From Dokdonella_A sp963834755 (GTDB taxonomy: Bacteria > Pseudomonadota > Gammaproteobacteria > Xanthomonadales > Rhodanobacteraceae), in the NCBI GenBank assembly GCA_963834755.1, contig CAWICQ010000003.1, positions 62,001 through 126,000 of the forward strand: 64,000 nt of DNA, read 5' to 3'. Of this stretch, positions 1 through 8,923 are shown one piece after another. Below the pieces are notes generated by a model that was given only the letters and a program-made list of their open reading frames with translations, was not told the DNA's origin and searched no databases. The stretch's first letter is position 1, and the number at the start of each line of letters is the position of its first letter. The position numbers were made by a program, and so were the translations under genes.

Positions 1-802
1 CGAGCTGATCGGACGAAAGTCGCTTGCCCTCGCCTTTGAGGTTGTACTTGCCGTTCTCGAAGAACTCCGAGCTCGCCGCATCGAGGCCGAGCCAGACGTC
101 GCTGCCCGCCGCGTAACCCGCTTTGCTGATCGCTTCGAGGATCGTTTCGATTGCTTCCTCGTTCGATTTGAGATCGGGCGCGAAGCCGCCTTCGTCGCCG
201 ACCGCGGTCGCGAGACCATGCGACTTGAGGACGCTCTTCAACGCGTGGAAGATCTCGACGCCGGCACGCAGCGCCTCGGAAAAACTCGGCAGGCCGATCG
301 GCAGAATCATGAATTCCTGCAGATCGACGTTGTTGTCCGCGTGCACGCCGCCGTTGATGATGTTCATCTGCGGCACCGGCAGGCGCGCCGCGCGATCGCC
401 GGCGAGCAGCTTCCACAGCGGCACGTTGCGCGCGAGCGCGAGCGCGTGCGCGTTCGCGAGCGAGACGCCAAGCAGTGCGTTGGCGCCGAGCCTGCCTTTG
501 TTCGGCGTGCCGTCGAGATCGATCAGTTTCCGGTCCAGCCCGGCCTGATCGGTGGCGTCGAAACCCTTGAGCGCGGCCGCGATCGGTCCATTGACGTTGG
601 CGACGGCTTTCAACACGCCCTTGCCGAAATAGCGCGTCTTGTCGCCGTCGCGCAGCTCGACCGCTTCACGCGAGCCGGTCGATGCGCCGCTCGGCACGGC
701 GGCGCGTCCGACCACGCCGTTGTCGAGCACGACTTCGGCTTCGAGCGTGGGATTGCCGCGCGAATCGAGGATTTCGCGCGCGTGAATTCTGCTGATGTTC
801 AT
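1..802 (-). CDS. eno: Enolase, C-terminal part beyond the window edge
   Basis: The product begins MNISRIHAREILDSRGNPT and continues with VPSGASTGSREAVELRDGD, the N-terminal domain of enolase, which interconverts 2-phosphoglycerate and phosphoenolpyruvate in glycolysis. Further in, GDEGGFAPDLKSNEEAIE and the start of the barrel domain are visible. About 267 codons are present; roughly 160 more should lie left of position 1. The ATG at 800-802 is chosen because it gives the family's usual N-terminus. Gene order pyrG, kdsA, eno is common in gammaproteobacteria, but two extra genes sit between kdsA and eno here. Confidence 0.97.
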   Translation of the reverse strand, partial: MNISRIHAREILDSRGNPTLEAEVVLDNGVVGRAAVPSGASTGSREAVELRDGDKTRYFGKGVLKAVANVNGPIAAALKGFDATDQAGLDRKLIDLDGTPNKGRLGANALLGVSLANAHALALARNVPLWKLLAGDRAARLPVPQMNIINGGVHADNNVDLQEFMILPIGLPSFSEALRAGVEIFHALKSVLKSHGLATAVGDEGGFAPDLKSNEEAIETILEAISKAGYAAGSDVWLGLDAASSEFFENGKYNLKGEGKRLSSDQL

Positions 803-816
803 CGGCTTTCCATGGT

Positions 817-1146
817 TCAAACGAGGTAGTCGGCAACCGGTGTCAGCTTGAGCGGCGGCAAGCGCTCCGCGATCGCATCATGGATGCGCGCCGAAGCGAT
901 TTCGTCCACCGGATTTTCGAACGCGCGCTCGATCGCAGCCGCATCCGGCCATCGCGCGTACGCATACCACAGCCCGTCGTCGGCCCGATGCAGCCGCGAG
1001 CCCATCGAGCCGCGCTCGTCGCGCAGGATGCGCGTGACCGTCGACCAGTCGGCGACGAACTGCTCTTCGCTGCCGGCGCGAAGCCGCCAGCGGTAGAGCA
1101 CAATGAGCGAGGACTGCGATGGCGTATTGCCTGCGGTGTGCGTCAT
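817..1146 (-). CDS. Small antibiotic-biosynthesis-monooxygenase-like protein
   Basis: A 109-residue protein beginning MTHTAGNTPSQSS. The pattern LIVLYRWRLRAGSEEQF, a helix, then LHRADDGLWYAYARWPD fits the dimeric alpha/beta-barrel fold of ABM-type monooxygenases and related stress proteins. No catalytic residues can be fixed and the substrate is unknown. It starts 11 bases after the FkbM methyltransferase stop and ends 14 bases before eno, so it probably shares their transcript. A much longer open frame (to 1785) covers the same stretch but is only an out-of-frame reading of the methyltransferase gene. Confidence 0.75.
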   Translation of the reverse strand: MTHTAGNTPSQSSLIVLYRWRLRAGSEEQFVADWSTVTRILRDERGSMGSRLHRADDGLWYAYARWPDAAAIERAFENPVDEIASARIHDAIAERLPPLKLTPVADYLV

Positions 1147-1157
1147 TCGGCGATGCG

Positions 1158-1955
1158 TCACTTGTGCGCGTAGATGATGCCGGTTTGGAGCTTCAGCGCG
1201 CGCGTGATGAAGTTGCGGTATTCCTGTGTCTTGAAGCCGAGCCCGTGCAGCAGCCCGGTGAGATCGGCGTGGCTGCGGCCCGAGGCGTAGGCGTCGTGGT
1301 ATTCGAACATGATCTGCGGGATCGAGCCGAGCAGCGACTTGTCGGCGTTGAGCAGAATGTCGAACTCCGCGCCTTCGATGTCCATCTGCAGGATGTCGAT
1401 GCGATCGATGCGCTGTGTTTCGACGAGTTTCTCGAGGGTCATCGCCGGGCACACCGAGCGCGCTTCCTCCTCGACGCTCATCTTGAAGATCGAGTGGCCG
1501 CCGGAGTTGTACGGGTTCGTGTTCAGCACGATCTCGTGAATGTTCGGATCGCCGACGATCGCGAGCTCCAGCGCCTTGACGTTGGTGATGGCGTTGCGCT
1601 CGATGTTGCGCTTCAGGATGGCGAAGTTCTCCGGCAGCGCCTCGATGCTGTAGACGACGCCGCGCGGGCCGACGAGGTGCGCGTAGTTCAGCGTCGACGT
1701 GCCGATGTGGCCGCCGATCTCGATCACGACATCGCCTTCCTTGACGGTGACGGTCTGATAATCCTTCGCGCCCCATTGCTCCCACAGCACCATCTTGTCG
1801 AGCGTGTTCGGGCGATACAGGATCTTCTGGCCGAACGGGCTCGTGTAGATTCGAAGACCGCTGTCGCTTTGGTCCGGATCGCGCGGAGAGAACAGGCTTG
1901 CGGTCGGAAACACGACTTTTGAAGCGAGCAGCGCGACGAAATCACCAGCGGTCAT
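1158..1955 (-). CDS. FkbM family SAM-dependent methyltransferase
   Basis: A 265-residue protein. Residues about 75-90 read VVIEIGGHIGTSTLNYA, the S-adenosylmethionine-binding motif I, followed by an acidic SIEALPENF motif and MDIEGAEFDIL near residue 190, the signature of the FkbM family. These enzymes O-methylate sugars or other small molecules, often in glycan or natural-product pathways; the substrate cannot be told here. There is no signal peptide or membrane segment, so it should be cytoplasmic. It sits between kdsA and eno, which are usually adjacent, so it may have been inserted into this operon together with the ABM-like gene downstream. Confidence 0.88.
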   Translation of the reverse strand: MTAGDFVALLASKVVFPTASLFSPRDPDQSDSGLRIYTSPFGQKILYRPNTLDKMVLWEQWGAKDYQTVTVKEGDVVIEIGGHIGTSTLNYAHLVGPRGVVYSIEALPENFAILKRNIERNAITNVKALELAIVGDPNIHEIVLNTNPYNSGGHSIFKMSVEEEARSVCPAMTLEKLVETQRIDRIDILQMDIEGAEFDILLNADKSLLGSIPQIMFEYHDAYASGRSHADLTGLLHGLGFKTQEYRNFITRALKLQTGIIYAHK

Positions 1956-2076
1956 GAACGAGTACTCCGCGAAGCCGGAGCGCTCGTCCGAAGCGAGCGC
2001 AGCGCCGAACGCCGGCGCTGTCGGTATTGAACCGCCGGAATTCCGTCCGCCTCAAGCGCGGGAATCGATATCGAAA

Positions 2077-2895
2077 TCACAGTTCGGCTGTCTTCGCGAC
2101 CTTGTCCAGCGCCAGCAGCGTCTCGAGCAGCGCTTTCATCTTGCCGAGCGGCCACGCGTTCGGCCCGTCGCTGAGCGCCTTGTCCGGATCCGGATGCGTT
2201 TCCATGAAGATCCCGGCGATGCCGACCGCGACCGCCGCGCGCGCCAACACCGGCACGAATTCGCGCTGGCCGCCCGAGCTCGTGCCCTGCCCGCCGGGAA
2301 GCTGCACCGAGTGCGTCGCGTCGAACACCACCGGGCAATGCGTTTCGCGCATGACCGCGAGGCTGCGCATGTCCGAGACGAGATTGTTGTAGCCGAAACT
2401 TGCGCCGCGCTCGCAGACCATGATCGCGTCGTTGCCCGTTGCCTTCGCCTTGGCGACGACATGCTTCATGTCCCACGGCGACAGGAACTGGCCTTTCTTG
2501 ATGTTGACCGGCTTGCCGGCGCTGGCGACGTTCTGGATGAAATCGGTCTGGCGCGACAGGAACGCCGGCGTCTGCAACACATCGACGACCGCGGCGACTT
2601 CGTTCATCGGCGTGTATTCGTGCACGTCGGTCAGCACCGGCACGCCGATCTGGCGTTTGACTTCGGCGAGAATGCGCAGGCCTTCTTCGATGCCCGGTCC
2701 GCGATGTCCGCTGACGGACGTGCGGTTCGCCTTGTCGAAGCTCGATTTGTAGATGAACGGAATGCCGAGCCTGCGCGTGATTTCCTTGAGCTGACCTGCG
2801 GTATCGAGCGCGAGTTGCAGGGATTCGATGACGCAGGGTCCGGCGATGAGGAACAGGGGTTTGTCGGGGCCGACTTCGAAACCGCAGAGGTTCAT
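2077..2895 (-). CDS. kdsA: 3-deoxy-8-phosphooctulonate synthase (KDO-8-P synthase)
   Basis: A 272-residue protein beginning MNLCGFEVGPDKPLFLIAGP. It contains GPCVIES, then IYKSSFDKANRTS, GVPVLTDVHE and CHPVVFDATHS-like motifs (here CPVVFDATHSVQ) of the class I aldolase family that condenses phosphoenolpyruvate with arabinose-5-phosphate. The product feeds the KDO part of lipopolysaccharide. Length matches the family. It follows pyrG after a repeat-bearing gap of about 145 bases. No odd residues were seen. Confidence 0.97.
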   Translation of the reverse strand: MNLCGFEVGPDKPLFLIAGPCVIESLQLALDTAGQLKEITRRLGIPFIYKSSFDKANRTSVSGHRGPGIEEGLRILAEVKRQIGVPVLTDVHEYTPMNEVAAVVDVLQTPAFLSRQTDFIQNVASAGKPVNIKKGQFLSPWDMKHVVAKAKATGNDAIMVCERGASFGYNNLVSDMRSLAVMRETHCPVVFDATHSVQLPGGQGTSSGGQREFVPVLARAAVAVGIAGIFMETHPDPDKALSDGPNAWPLGKMKALLETLLALDKVAKTAEL

Positions 2896-2917
2896 GCCGC
2901 CGCCCGCTCGAATTCTT

Positions 2918-3025
2918 TAGCCCTCTCCCTTGATGGGAGAGGGTTGGGTAAGGGTGACGCCTGCGAAGCAGGTGCGTTCCGCGCCTCACCCCCATCCCAG
3001 CCTTCCCGCATCAAGGAGGAAGGGG
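2918..3025. repeat. Intergenic CCCTCTCCC-type inverted repeat
   Basis: Between pyrG and kdsA, CCCTCTCCCTTGATGGGAGAGGG forms a hairpin followed by TTGGGTAAGGGTGACGCCTG. Further on CTCACCCCCATCCCAGCCTTCC reads the same unit inverted. The same unit occurs at 8459, 27120, 33375 and 62785. Confidence 0.7.
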
Positions 3026-3040
3026 AAAAGAAAAGGCACG

Positions 3041-4705
3041 TCACGCCACCGCCTCTTTTGCAAACCGTGGCGCTTCCCGATTCGCCTTCTGCTCGCGCGC
3101 GGCGCGGATGAAACCGACGAACAGCGGATGCCCGTCGCGCGGCGTCGAAGTGAACTCGGGATGGAATTGGCAGGCGAGGAACCACGGATGGTTCTTGAGC
3201 TCGATCATCTCGACGAGCAGATCGTCCATCGACTTGCCGGCGATGACGAGGCCGAGATCCTCGAACTTCTGCCGGTAGCGATTGTTGAACTCGTAACGGT
3301 GGCGGTGACGCTCGCGGATCACGTCCTGGCCGTACAGCTCGCGCGCCAGCGTGCCGGCCTTGAGGCGGCATTCCTGCGCGCCGAGACGCATCGTGCCGCC
3401 CTTGTCGGAGGCTTCGTCGCGTTTTTCGACATCGCCCGAGCCCGTCGTCCATTCGGTGATCAGCGCGATGACCGGATGCGGCGTCGAGCGATCGTTCTCG
3501 CTCGAGTTCGCGCCGTCGAGTCCGGCGATGCTGCGCGCGAAGTCGATGACCGCCGCGTGCATGCCGTAGCAGATGCCGAAATACGGCACGTGATGCTCGC
3601 GCGCAAAGTGCGCGGCAGCGATCTTGCCTTCGAAACCGCGCTTGCCGAAGCCGCCAGGAACGAGGATGCCGTCCATATCCTTCAAGAGGTCGGCGGCGCC
3701 GCGGCGCTCGATCTCTTCGGATTCGACCCAGCGCAGGTTCACGCGCGTCTGCTGCTTGAGCCCGCCGTGGCGCAATGCTTCGCCGAGCGACTTGTAAGCA
3801 TCCTTGTGCTCGACGTACTTGCCGACGATCGCGATGTTGACCTCGCCCTTCGGATGCTCGCACGCGTCGACCGTGCGTTCCCATTCGGCGAGATCGGCCG
3901 GCTTGGCGTTGAGCTTCAGCCGATCGACGACGATGTCGTCGAGACCTTGCGCGTGCAGCCAGAGCGGCAGCTTGTAGATCACGTCGACATCGATCGCGCT
4001 GATGACGGCCTTTTCCGGCACGTTCGTGAAGAGGGCGATCTTGCGCCGGTCCGACGCCGGCAGCGGCTGCTCGCAGCGGCACAGCAGCACGTCGGCCTGG
4101 ATACCGATCGAGCGCAATTCCTTCACGGAATGCTGGGTCGGCTTGGTCTTGATCTCGCCGGCGGCCTTGATGAACGGCACCAGCGTCAGATGCATGAACA
4201 TCGAGGCGTCGGGTCCGTGTTCGATGCGGATCTGGCGGATCGCTTCGAGGAACGGCTGCGATTCGATGTCGCCGACGGTGCCGCCGATCTCGACCAGCGC
4301 GACGTCGAAACCTTGTGTCGCCTCGTAGATCTTGTGCTTGATCTCGTCGGTGATGTGCGGGATCACCTGCACGGTCGCGCCGAGATAATCGCCGCGGCGC
4401 TCCTTGGCGATCACGCTTTCGTAGATCTTGCCGGTGGTGATCGAGTTCTTGCCCGAAAGACGCGTGCGCACGAAGCGCTCGTAATGGCCAAGGTCGAGGT
4501 CGGTCTCCGCGCCGTCGTCGGTCACGTAGACCTCGCCGTGCTGGAACGGACTCATCGTGCCCGGGTCGACGTTGATGTAGGGGTCCAGCTTCATCATCGT
4601 GACGCGCAGGCCGCGCGCTTCGAGGATGGCGGCAAGCGACGCCGAGGCGATGCCCTTGCCTAGCGAGGACACCACGCCTCCGGTCACGAAAATCAGGGGA
4701 GTCAT
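3041..4705 (-). CDS. pyrG: CTP synthase
   Basis: A 554-residue protein beginning MTPLIFVTGGVVSSLGKGIA. It makes CTP from UTP, ATP and glutamine. The N-terminal amidoligase domain shows SSLGKGIASASL, KLDPYINVDPGTMSPFQHGE and DDGAETDLDLGHYERF. The C-terminal class I glutamine amidotransferase domain shows VPGGFGKRG, the nucleophile Cys in GICYGMHAAV, and CQFHPEFTS near the end. In the nucleophile elbow, Tyr and His stand where many homologues have Leu and Gln (GICLGMQ). It is the first gene of the pyrG-kdsA group; its start ATG is at 4703-4705. Confidence 0.98.
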   Translation of the reverse strand: MTPLIFVTGGVVSSLGKGIASASLAAILEARGLRVTMMKLDPYINVDPGTMSPFQHGEVYVTDDGAETDLDLGHYERFVRTRLSGKNSITTGKIYESVIAKERRGDYLGATVQVIPHITDEIKHKIYEATQGFDVALVEIGGTVGDIESQPFLEAIRQIRIEHGPDASMFMHLTLVPFIKAAGEIKTKPTQHSVKELRSIGIQADVLLCRCEQPLPASDRRKIALFTNVPEKAVISAIDVDVIYKLPLWLHAQGLDDIVVDRLKLNAKPADLAEWERTVDACEHPKGEVNIAIVGKYVEHKDAYKSLGEALRHGGLKQQTRVNLRWVESEEIERRGAADLLKDMDGILVPGGFGKRGFEGKIAAAHFAREHHVPYFGICYGMHAAVIDFARSIAGLDGANSSENDRSTPHPVIALITEWTTGSGDVEKRDEASDKGGTMRLGAQECRLKAGTLARELYGQDVIRERHRHRYEFNNRYRQKFEDLGLVIAGKSMDDLLVEMIELKNHPWFLACQFHPEFTSTPRDGHPLFVGFIRAAREQKANREAPRFAKEAVA

Positions 4706-4889
4706 GGACGGCAGCGATCCGCTGGTAAAGCGGTATTTTACAGGCTTGGGCCTTCAGCCGCGAGAGGGCGGCGCGGCGTGCGGCGGGTCGCGGTGCCGCG
4801 CGGCGCGCTCGGCAGTCGCGGCCGGACCGCCACGACGAAGTTCCACAGGTAGTCCGAGGTGGCCTGAAGCCCACCCCGTGCGGCTCGTG

Positions 4890-6405
4890 TCAGTCGACGC
4901 GCGTCGCAGCCTCGGGCTTCACCTCGCGCGCATTCGGCCGATCGAGCTGCCAGAAGATCACCGCCGACGTGGAGGTAATGAGTCCGACGCAGACGAACGT
5001 CGCGTGGAACGCCGGCAGCGCGCTCGCACCGTGCACGAAGCCTAGCAGGCCGGTGAACGCGGCGAGAAGTCCACTCGCCGAGGCCACGCCCAGACTCGTC
5101 GACAGCATCATGACCATCGACAGCAGCCCATTGCCGCCGCTGGCGAGCTCGCCTTCGAGATCGTTCAGCGTGAGCGTATTCATCGCGGTGAATTGCAGCG
5201 AGTTCACCAATCCGAAGAACGCGAGTTGCGTGATGCGCAGCCAGACCGGTTCCCCCGACGAGATCAACGCGAAGCTCGCCATCGCAAGTCCGACCAGCAC
5301 GGTATTGCCGACCAGCACGCGCCGATAGCCGAACTCGCGAATCAACGGGACGATGAAGCGCTTGGACACCATGCCGGCCAGCGCGACCGGCACCATCATC
5401 ATGCCGGACTCGAGCGGCGAGAAATCCAGGCTGACCTGGAACAGCAGCGGAATCAGGAACGGCATGCTGCTGCTGCCGATGCGCGAGAAGAGATTGCCGA
5501 GAATGCCGACCCGATAGCTCGTCACGTCGAACAGGCGCAGCGAGAACAGCGGCGACTCGACCTGCGTCGCGTGCAGCCAATATGAAACGAAGCTCGCCAT
5601 GCCGAAGATCATCAGCATCAGCACCGTCGCGTGGCGCAAGCCGAGCTCGGAGAGACCATCGAGCGACAGCGAGATCGCGACCATGCTGAACGACAGCATC
5701 AGGTAGCCGGCGCCGTCGAAACGCTTCACCGCGTTGCGCGCATCCGGCATGAAGCGCAGCGTCGCCGCGCTGGCGACGATTCCGACCGGAATGTTGATCA
5801 GGAATATCCAGTGCCACGACGCGATCTGGACCAGCCATCCGCCGAGCGTCGGGCCGATCAGCGGACCGATCAGTCCGGGCAGCGTCACGAACGTCATCGC
5901 ACGCAGGAACTCGCCGCGCGGAAACGAGCGCAGCACCGCGAGCCGGCCGACCGGCAGCAGCATCGCGCCACCGATGCCTTGCACGACGCGCGACGCGACC
6001 AGCTGCGCGCAACGTGTGCGAATACGCGCACAACAGCGAGCCGACGCTGAACAGCAGGATTGCGCTGAAAAAGACGTGCCGCGTGCCGAAGCGATCGGCC
6101 AGCCAGCCGGACGCCGGAATCAGCATCGCCATCGTCAGCGCATAGGCGATGACGACCGACTGCATGCGCAATGGACTTTCGCCAAGCCCGGCCGCCATCG
6201 ACGGCAACGCCGTGTTGACGATCGTCGAGTCGAGCATCTGCATGAAGACGCCGAGCGCGACGAGCCAGAGCAGCGGATTGTTGATCGGTCTCTTGCGAGC
6301 TGGTGTCTGCGGCAGCGGGCATGCGCGCTGGACTATGCGACGTCGCGCATCGTTGTCTAACGCATCAGGCGACGTCGTCTTGACCGGCCGCTTCGCGCTC
6401 GCCAT
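4890..6405 (-). pseudogene. DHA2-family (EmrB/QacA-like) drug efflux transporter, frameshifted
   Basis: Two open frames together encode one 14-helix major-facilitator protein. The upstream frame holds LVALGVFMQMLDSTIVNTAL (the DHA2 helix 1 motif) and WLADRFGTRHVFF (motif A), and ends sensibly at AYSHTLRA. The downstream frame resumes with VQGIGGAMLLPVGR and GPTLGGWLV (motif C) and runs to the stop at 4890. The join is near 6003-6010, where one base appears to be missing. Start is uncertain: ATG at 6405 or 6423. It is followed downstream by about 185 bases before pyrG. It could be a decayed gene or a base-call error. Confidence 0.8.
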
Positions 6406-6420
6406 CCTGCGCGACGTCCC

Positions 6421-6518
6421 CATTCGTCATCCCGGCGAGAGGCCGGGATCCAGCGCCTCCGGTTTTCGCTCGCGGAAAAAAGCACTGGTCCCGGCTTTCG
6501 CCGGGACGACGAAATGAA
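6421..6518. repeat. GTCATCCCGGCG-type inverted repeat
   Basis: ATTCGTCATCCCGGCGAGAGGCC opens the unit and CCCGGCTTTCGCCGGGACGACGAAAT closes it in inverted orientation. It lies between the divergent transporter gene and parE. Related copies lie at 13997-14095. Confidence 0.65.
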
Positions 6519-6550
6519 ATGTTCGACACCAAGGAAAACCGCGCAATCCA

Positions 6551-8440
6551 ATGAGCAGTCGCTACAACGCCGCCGACATCGAAGTCCTCTCCGGCCTGGA
6601 ACCGGTCAAGCGCCGGCCCGGCATGTACACGGACACGACGCGGCCGAATCATCTCGCGCAGGAAGTCGTCGACAATTCCGTCGACGAGGCGCTGTCGGGC
6701 CACGCGAGCACCGTCGAGGTCATCGTCCATAACGACGGCTCGGTCGAAGTCAGCGATGACGGTCGCGGCATGCCGGTCGACGTGCACCCGGACGAAGGCA
6801 TTCCCGGCGTCGAGCTGATCCTTACGCGCCTGCACGCGGGCGGCAAATTTTCGAATCGCAACTATCGGTTCTCGGGCGGCTTGCATGGCGTCGGCGTTTC
6901 GGTGGTGAACGCGTTGTCGACGCGCGTCGAAGTCACGATCCGTCGCGACGGCCAGGTCTACCGGATGAATTTCAAGAACGGCGAGCGTTCGAGCAATTTG
7001 AGCGTCGTCGGCAGCGCGCCGAAGAGGCAGACCGGAACGACGCTGCGCTTCTGGCCCGATCCGAAGTATTTCGATACACCGAAGTTTTCGCTGCCACGTC
7101 TGAAGCACGTGCTGCGCGCGAAAGCGGTGCTGTGCGCGGGTCTCACCGTGCGGCTGACCGACGAAGCCAGCGGCGAAGAGCTCGAATGGCATTACGAAAA
7201 TGGCCTTCGCGATTACCTGCGCTCGATGCTCGGCGATATCGACTATCTGCCGCCGGATCTGTTCCTCGGTTCTTTGCAGCGCGCCGATGCCGCCGTCGAT
7301 TTCGTGATCGCGTGGGCGCCGGAAGGCGAGCTCACGCAGGAAAGTTACGTCAACCTGATTCCGACAATCCAGGGCGGCACGCACGTGAACGGCCTGCGCT
7401 CCGGATTGACGACCGCGCTGCGCGAGTTCTGCGAGTTCCGCAATCTCTTGCCGCGCGGCATCAAGCTCGCGCCCGAGGACGTGTGGGATCGCCTGTGCTT
7501 CGTGCTGTCGCTGAAGATGACCGATCCGCAGTTCTCGGGACAGACCAAGGAGCGCCTGTCGTCGCGCGATGCGGCCGGATTTGTCGAGAACGCGACGCAT
7601 GACGCTTTCTCGCTGTATCTCAATCAGCACGTCGAGATGGGCGAAAAGATCGCACAGCTCGCGATCGAGCGCGCGACGCTTCGGCTCAAGACCGAAAAGC
7701 AGATCGTGCGCAAGAAGATCACGCAGGGTCCGGCGTTGCCGGGCAAACTCGCCGATTGCGCATCGAGCGATCTTTCTCGCACCGAGCTCTTCATCGTCGA
7801 AGGCGATTCCGCCGGCGGCTCGGCGCGGCAAGCGCGCGACAAGGATTTCCAGGCGATCCTGCCGTTGCGCGGAAAGATATTGAACACATGGGAAGTCGAG
7901 TCGGGCAGCGTGCTCGCTTCGCAGGAAGTGCACGATCTCGCGGTCGCGATCGGCTGCGATCCCGGCAAGGACGATTTGTCGGGCCTGCGCTACGGCAAGA
8001 TCATCATCCTCGCCGACGCCGATTCCGACGGCTTGCACATCGCGACGTTGTTGTCCGCGTTGTTCCTGCGTCATTTCCCTGCGCTCGTGCGCGAAGGGCA
8101 CGTGTTCGTCGCGATGCCTCCGCTGTTTCGCGTCGACGTCGGCAAGCAGATGTTCTATTGCCTCGACGAAGCCGAACGCGACGCGCTGCTCGAACGCATC
8201 CAGCGCGAAAAGATGAAGGGCGCGGTCAGCGTCACACGCTTCAAGGGCCTCGGCGAGATGAATCCGCCGCAGCTTCGCGAATCGACGATCCATCCGGATA
8301 CACGACGCCTCGTCCAGCTCACGACCGATGGCGACGACAGCACGGCGCAGCTGATGGACATGCTGCTGTCGAAGAAGCGCGCGGCGGACCGCAAGGAATG
8401 GCTGGAGACGAAGGGCGATCTGGCGTCGTTGGAGGTTTAG
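6551..8440 (+). CDS. parE: DNA topoisomerase IV subunit B
   Basis: A 629-residue protein, the ATPase subunit that works with ParC to unlink daughter chromosomes. The GHKL ATPase domain shows EVVDNSVDEALSGHA, VSDDGRGMPVD and FSGGLHGVGVSVVNALS. The TOPRIM domain shows ELFIVEGDSAGGSARQARD and later ILADADSDGLHI. The C-terminal GEMNPPQLRESTIHP motif is present. GyrB is excluded because the protein lacks GyrB's long insertion and starts like ParE (MSSRYNAADIEVLSGLEPVK). The start ATG at 6551 follows a GTCATCC repeat unit. No parC is in the window. Confidence 0.97.
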   Translation: MSSRYNAADIEVLSGLEPVKRRPGMYTDTTRPNHLAQEVVDNSVDEALSGHASTVEVIVHNDGSVEVSDDGRGMPVDVHPDEGIPGVELILTRLHAGGKFSNRNYRFSGGLHGVGVSVVNALSTRVEVTIRRDGQVYRMNFKNGERSSNLSVVGSAPKRQTGTTLRFWPDPKYFDTPKFSLPRLKHVLRAKAVLCAGLTVRLTDEASGEELEWHYENGLRDYLRSMLGDIDYLPPDLFLGSLQRADAAVDFVIAWAPEGELTQESYVNLIPTIQGGTHVNGLRSGLTTALREFCEFRNLLPRGIKLAPEDVWDRLCFVLSLKMTDPQFSGQTKERLSSRDAAGFVENATHDAFSLYLNQHVEMGEKIAQLAIERATLRLKTEKQIVRKKITQGPALPGKLADCASSDLSRTELFIVEGDSAGGSARQARDKDFQAILPLRGKILNTWEVESGSVLASQEVHDLAVAIGCDPGKDDLSGLRYGKIIILADADSDGLHIATLLSALFLRHFPALVREGHVFVAMPPLFRVDVGKQMFYCLDEAERDALLERIQREKMKGAVSVTRFKGLGEMNPPQLRESTIHPDTRRLVQLTTDGDDSTAQLMDMLLSKKRAADRKEWLETKGDLASLEV

Positions 8441-8458
8441 GGGAGGCGGTGCTTCGCT

Positions 8459-8695
8459 TGCCCTCACCCTACCCTCTCCCGCAAGCGGGAGAGGGAAACG
8501 CGATGCGTCGCTGGTTGTTGAACGTGCCTGCGCGGATTACCTGATCCCCTTTCCCGCGTACGGCAGCTGATGCCCACTCCCGCTTGCGGGAGCGGATAGG
8601 GTGAGGGCACGCGCGTCGCGCCCTTAGACCACTTGCCCGCGCGAATGACCTGATCCCCTCTCCCGCTTGCGGCAGAGGGCTAGGGTGAGGGCAAG
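8459..8695. repeat. Cluster of three CTCTCCCGC hairpin repeats after parE
   Basis: TGCCCTCACCCTACCCTCTCCCGC then GCGGGAGAGGG (8459-8495), an inverted copy CACTCCCGCTTGCGGGAGCGG with ATAGGGTGAGGGCA (8575-8610), and a third copy (8655-8695). Copies 1 and 2 face each other, so transcripts could fold into a long hairpin. No gene is seen between 8441 and 8923. Confidence 0.75.
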
Positions 8696-8923
8696 CCCGC
8701 GCAAATCTCCAAACCCGCGAGCTCTCACACCAAACACCCCAAATGCTTCGCGCAGCACATACGCCGCCGGCGTCGCGATCGCGCCTATGCGAAAATGCAC
8801 GCGCTCCCACAATCCGCGTTGCATTCCAGACACCGGATCTCCATCTCGACGTTTCCGCGCCACTCGATCGACTCAGCCGTGCAGTCTTCCGTTTCCCCTG
8901 ACCTTCCCGCGCCGACGGCGGCC

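Noticed and set aside
2930..4663. 577-codon plus-strand open frame opposite pyrG
   Set aside because: It is the antisense shadow of pyrG, Arg/Val/Asp-rich, with no family motif; high GC makes long spurious frames.
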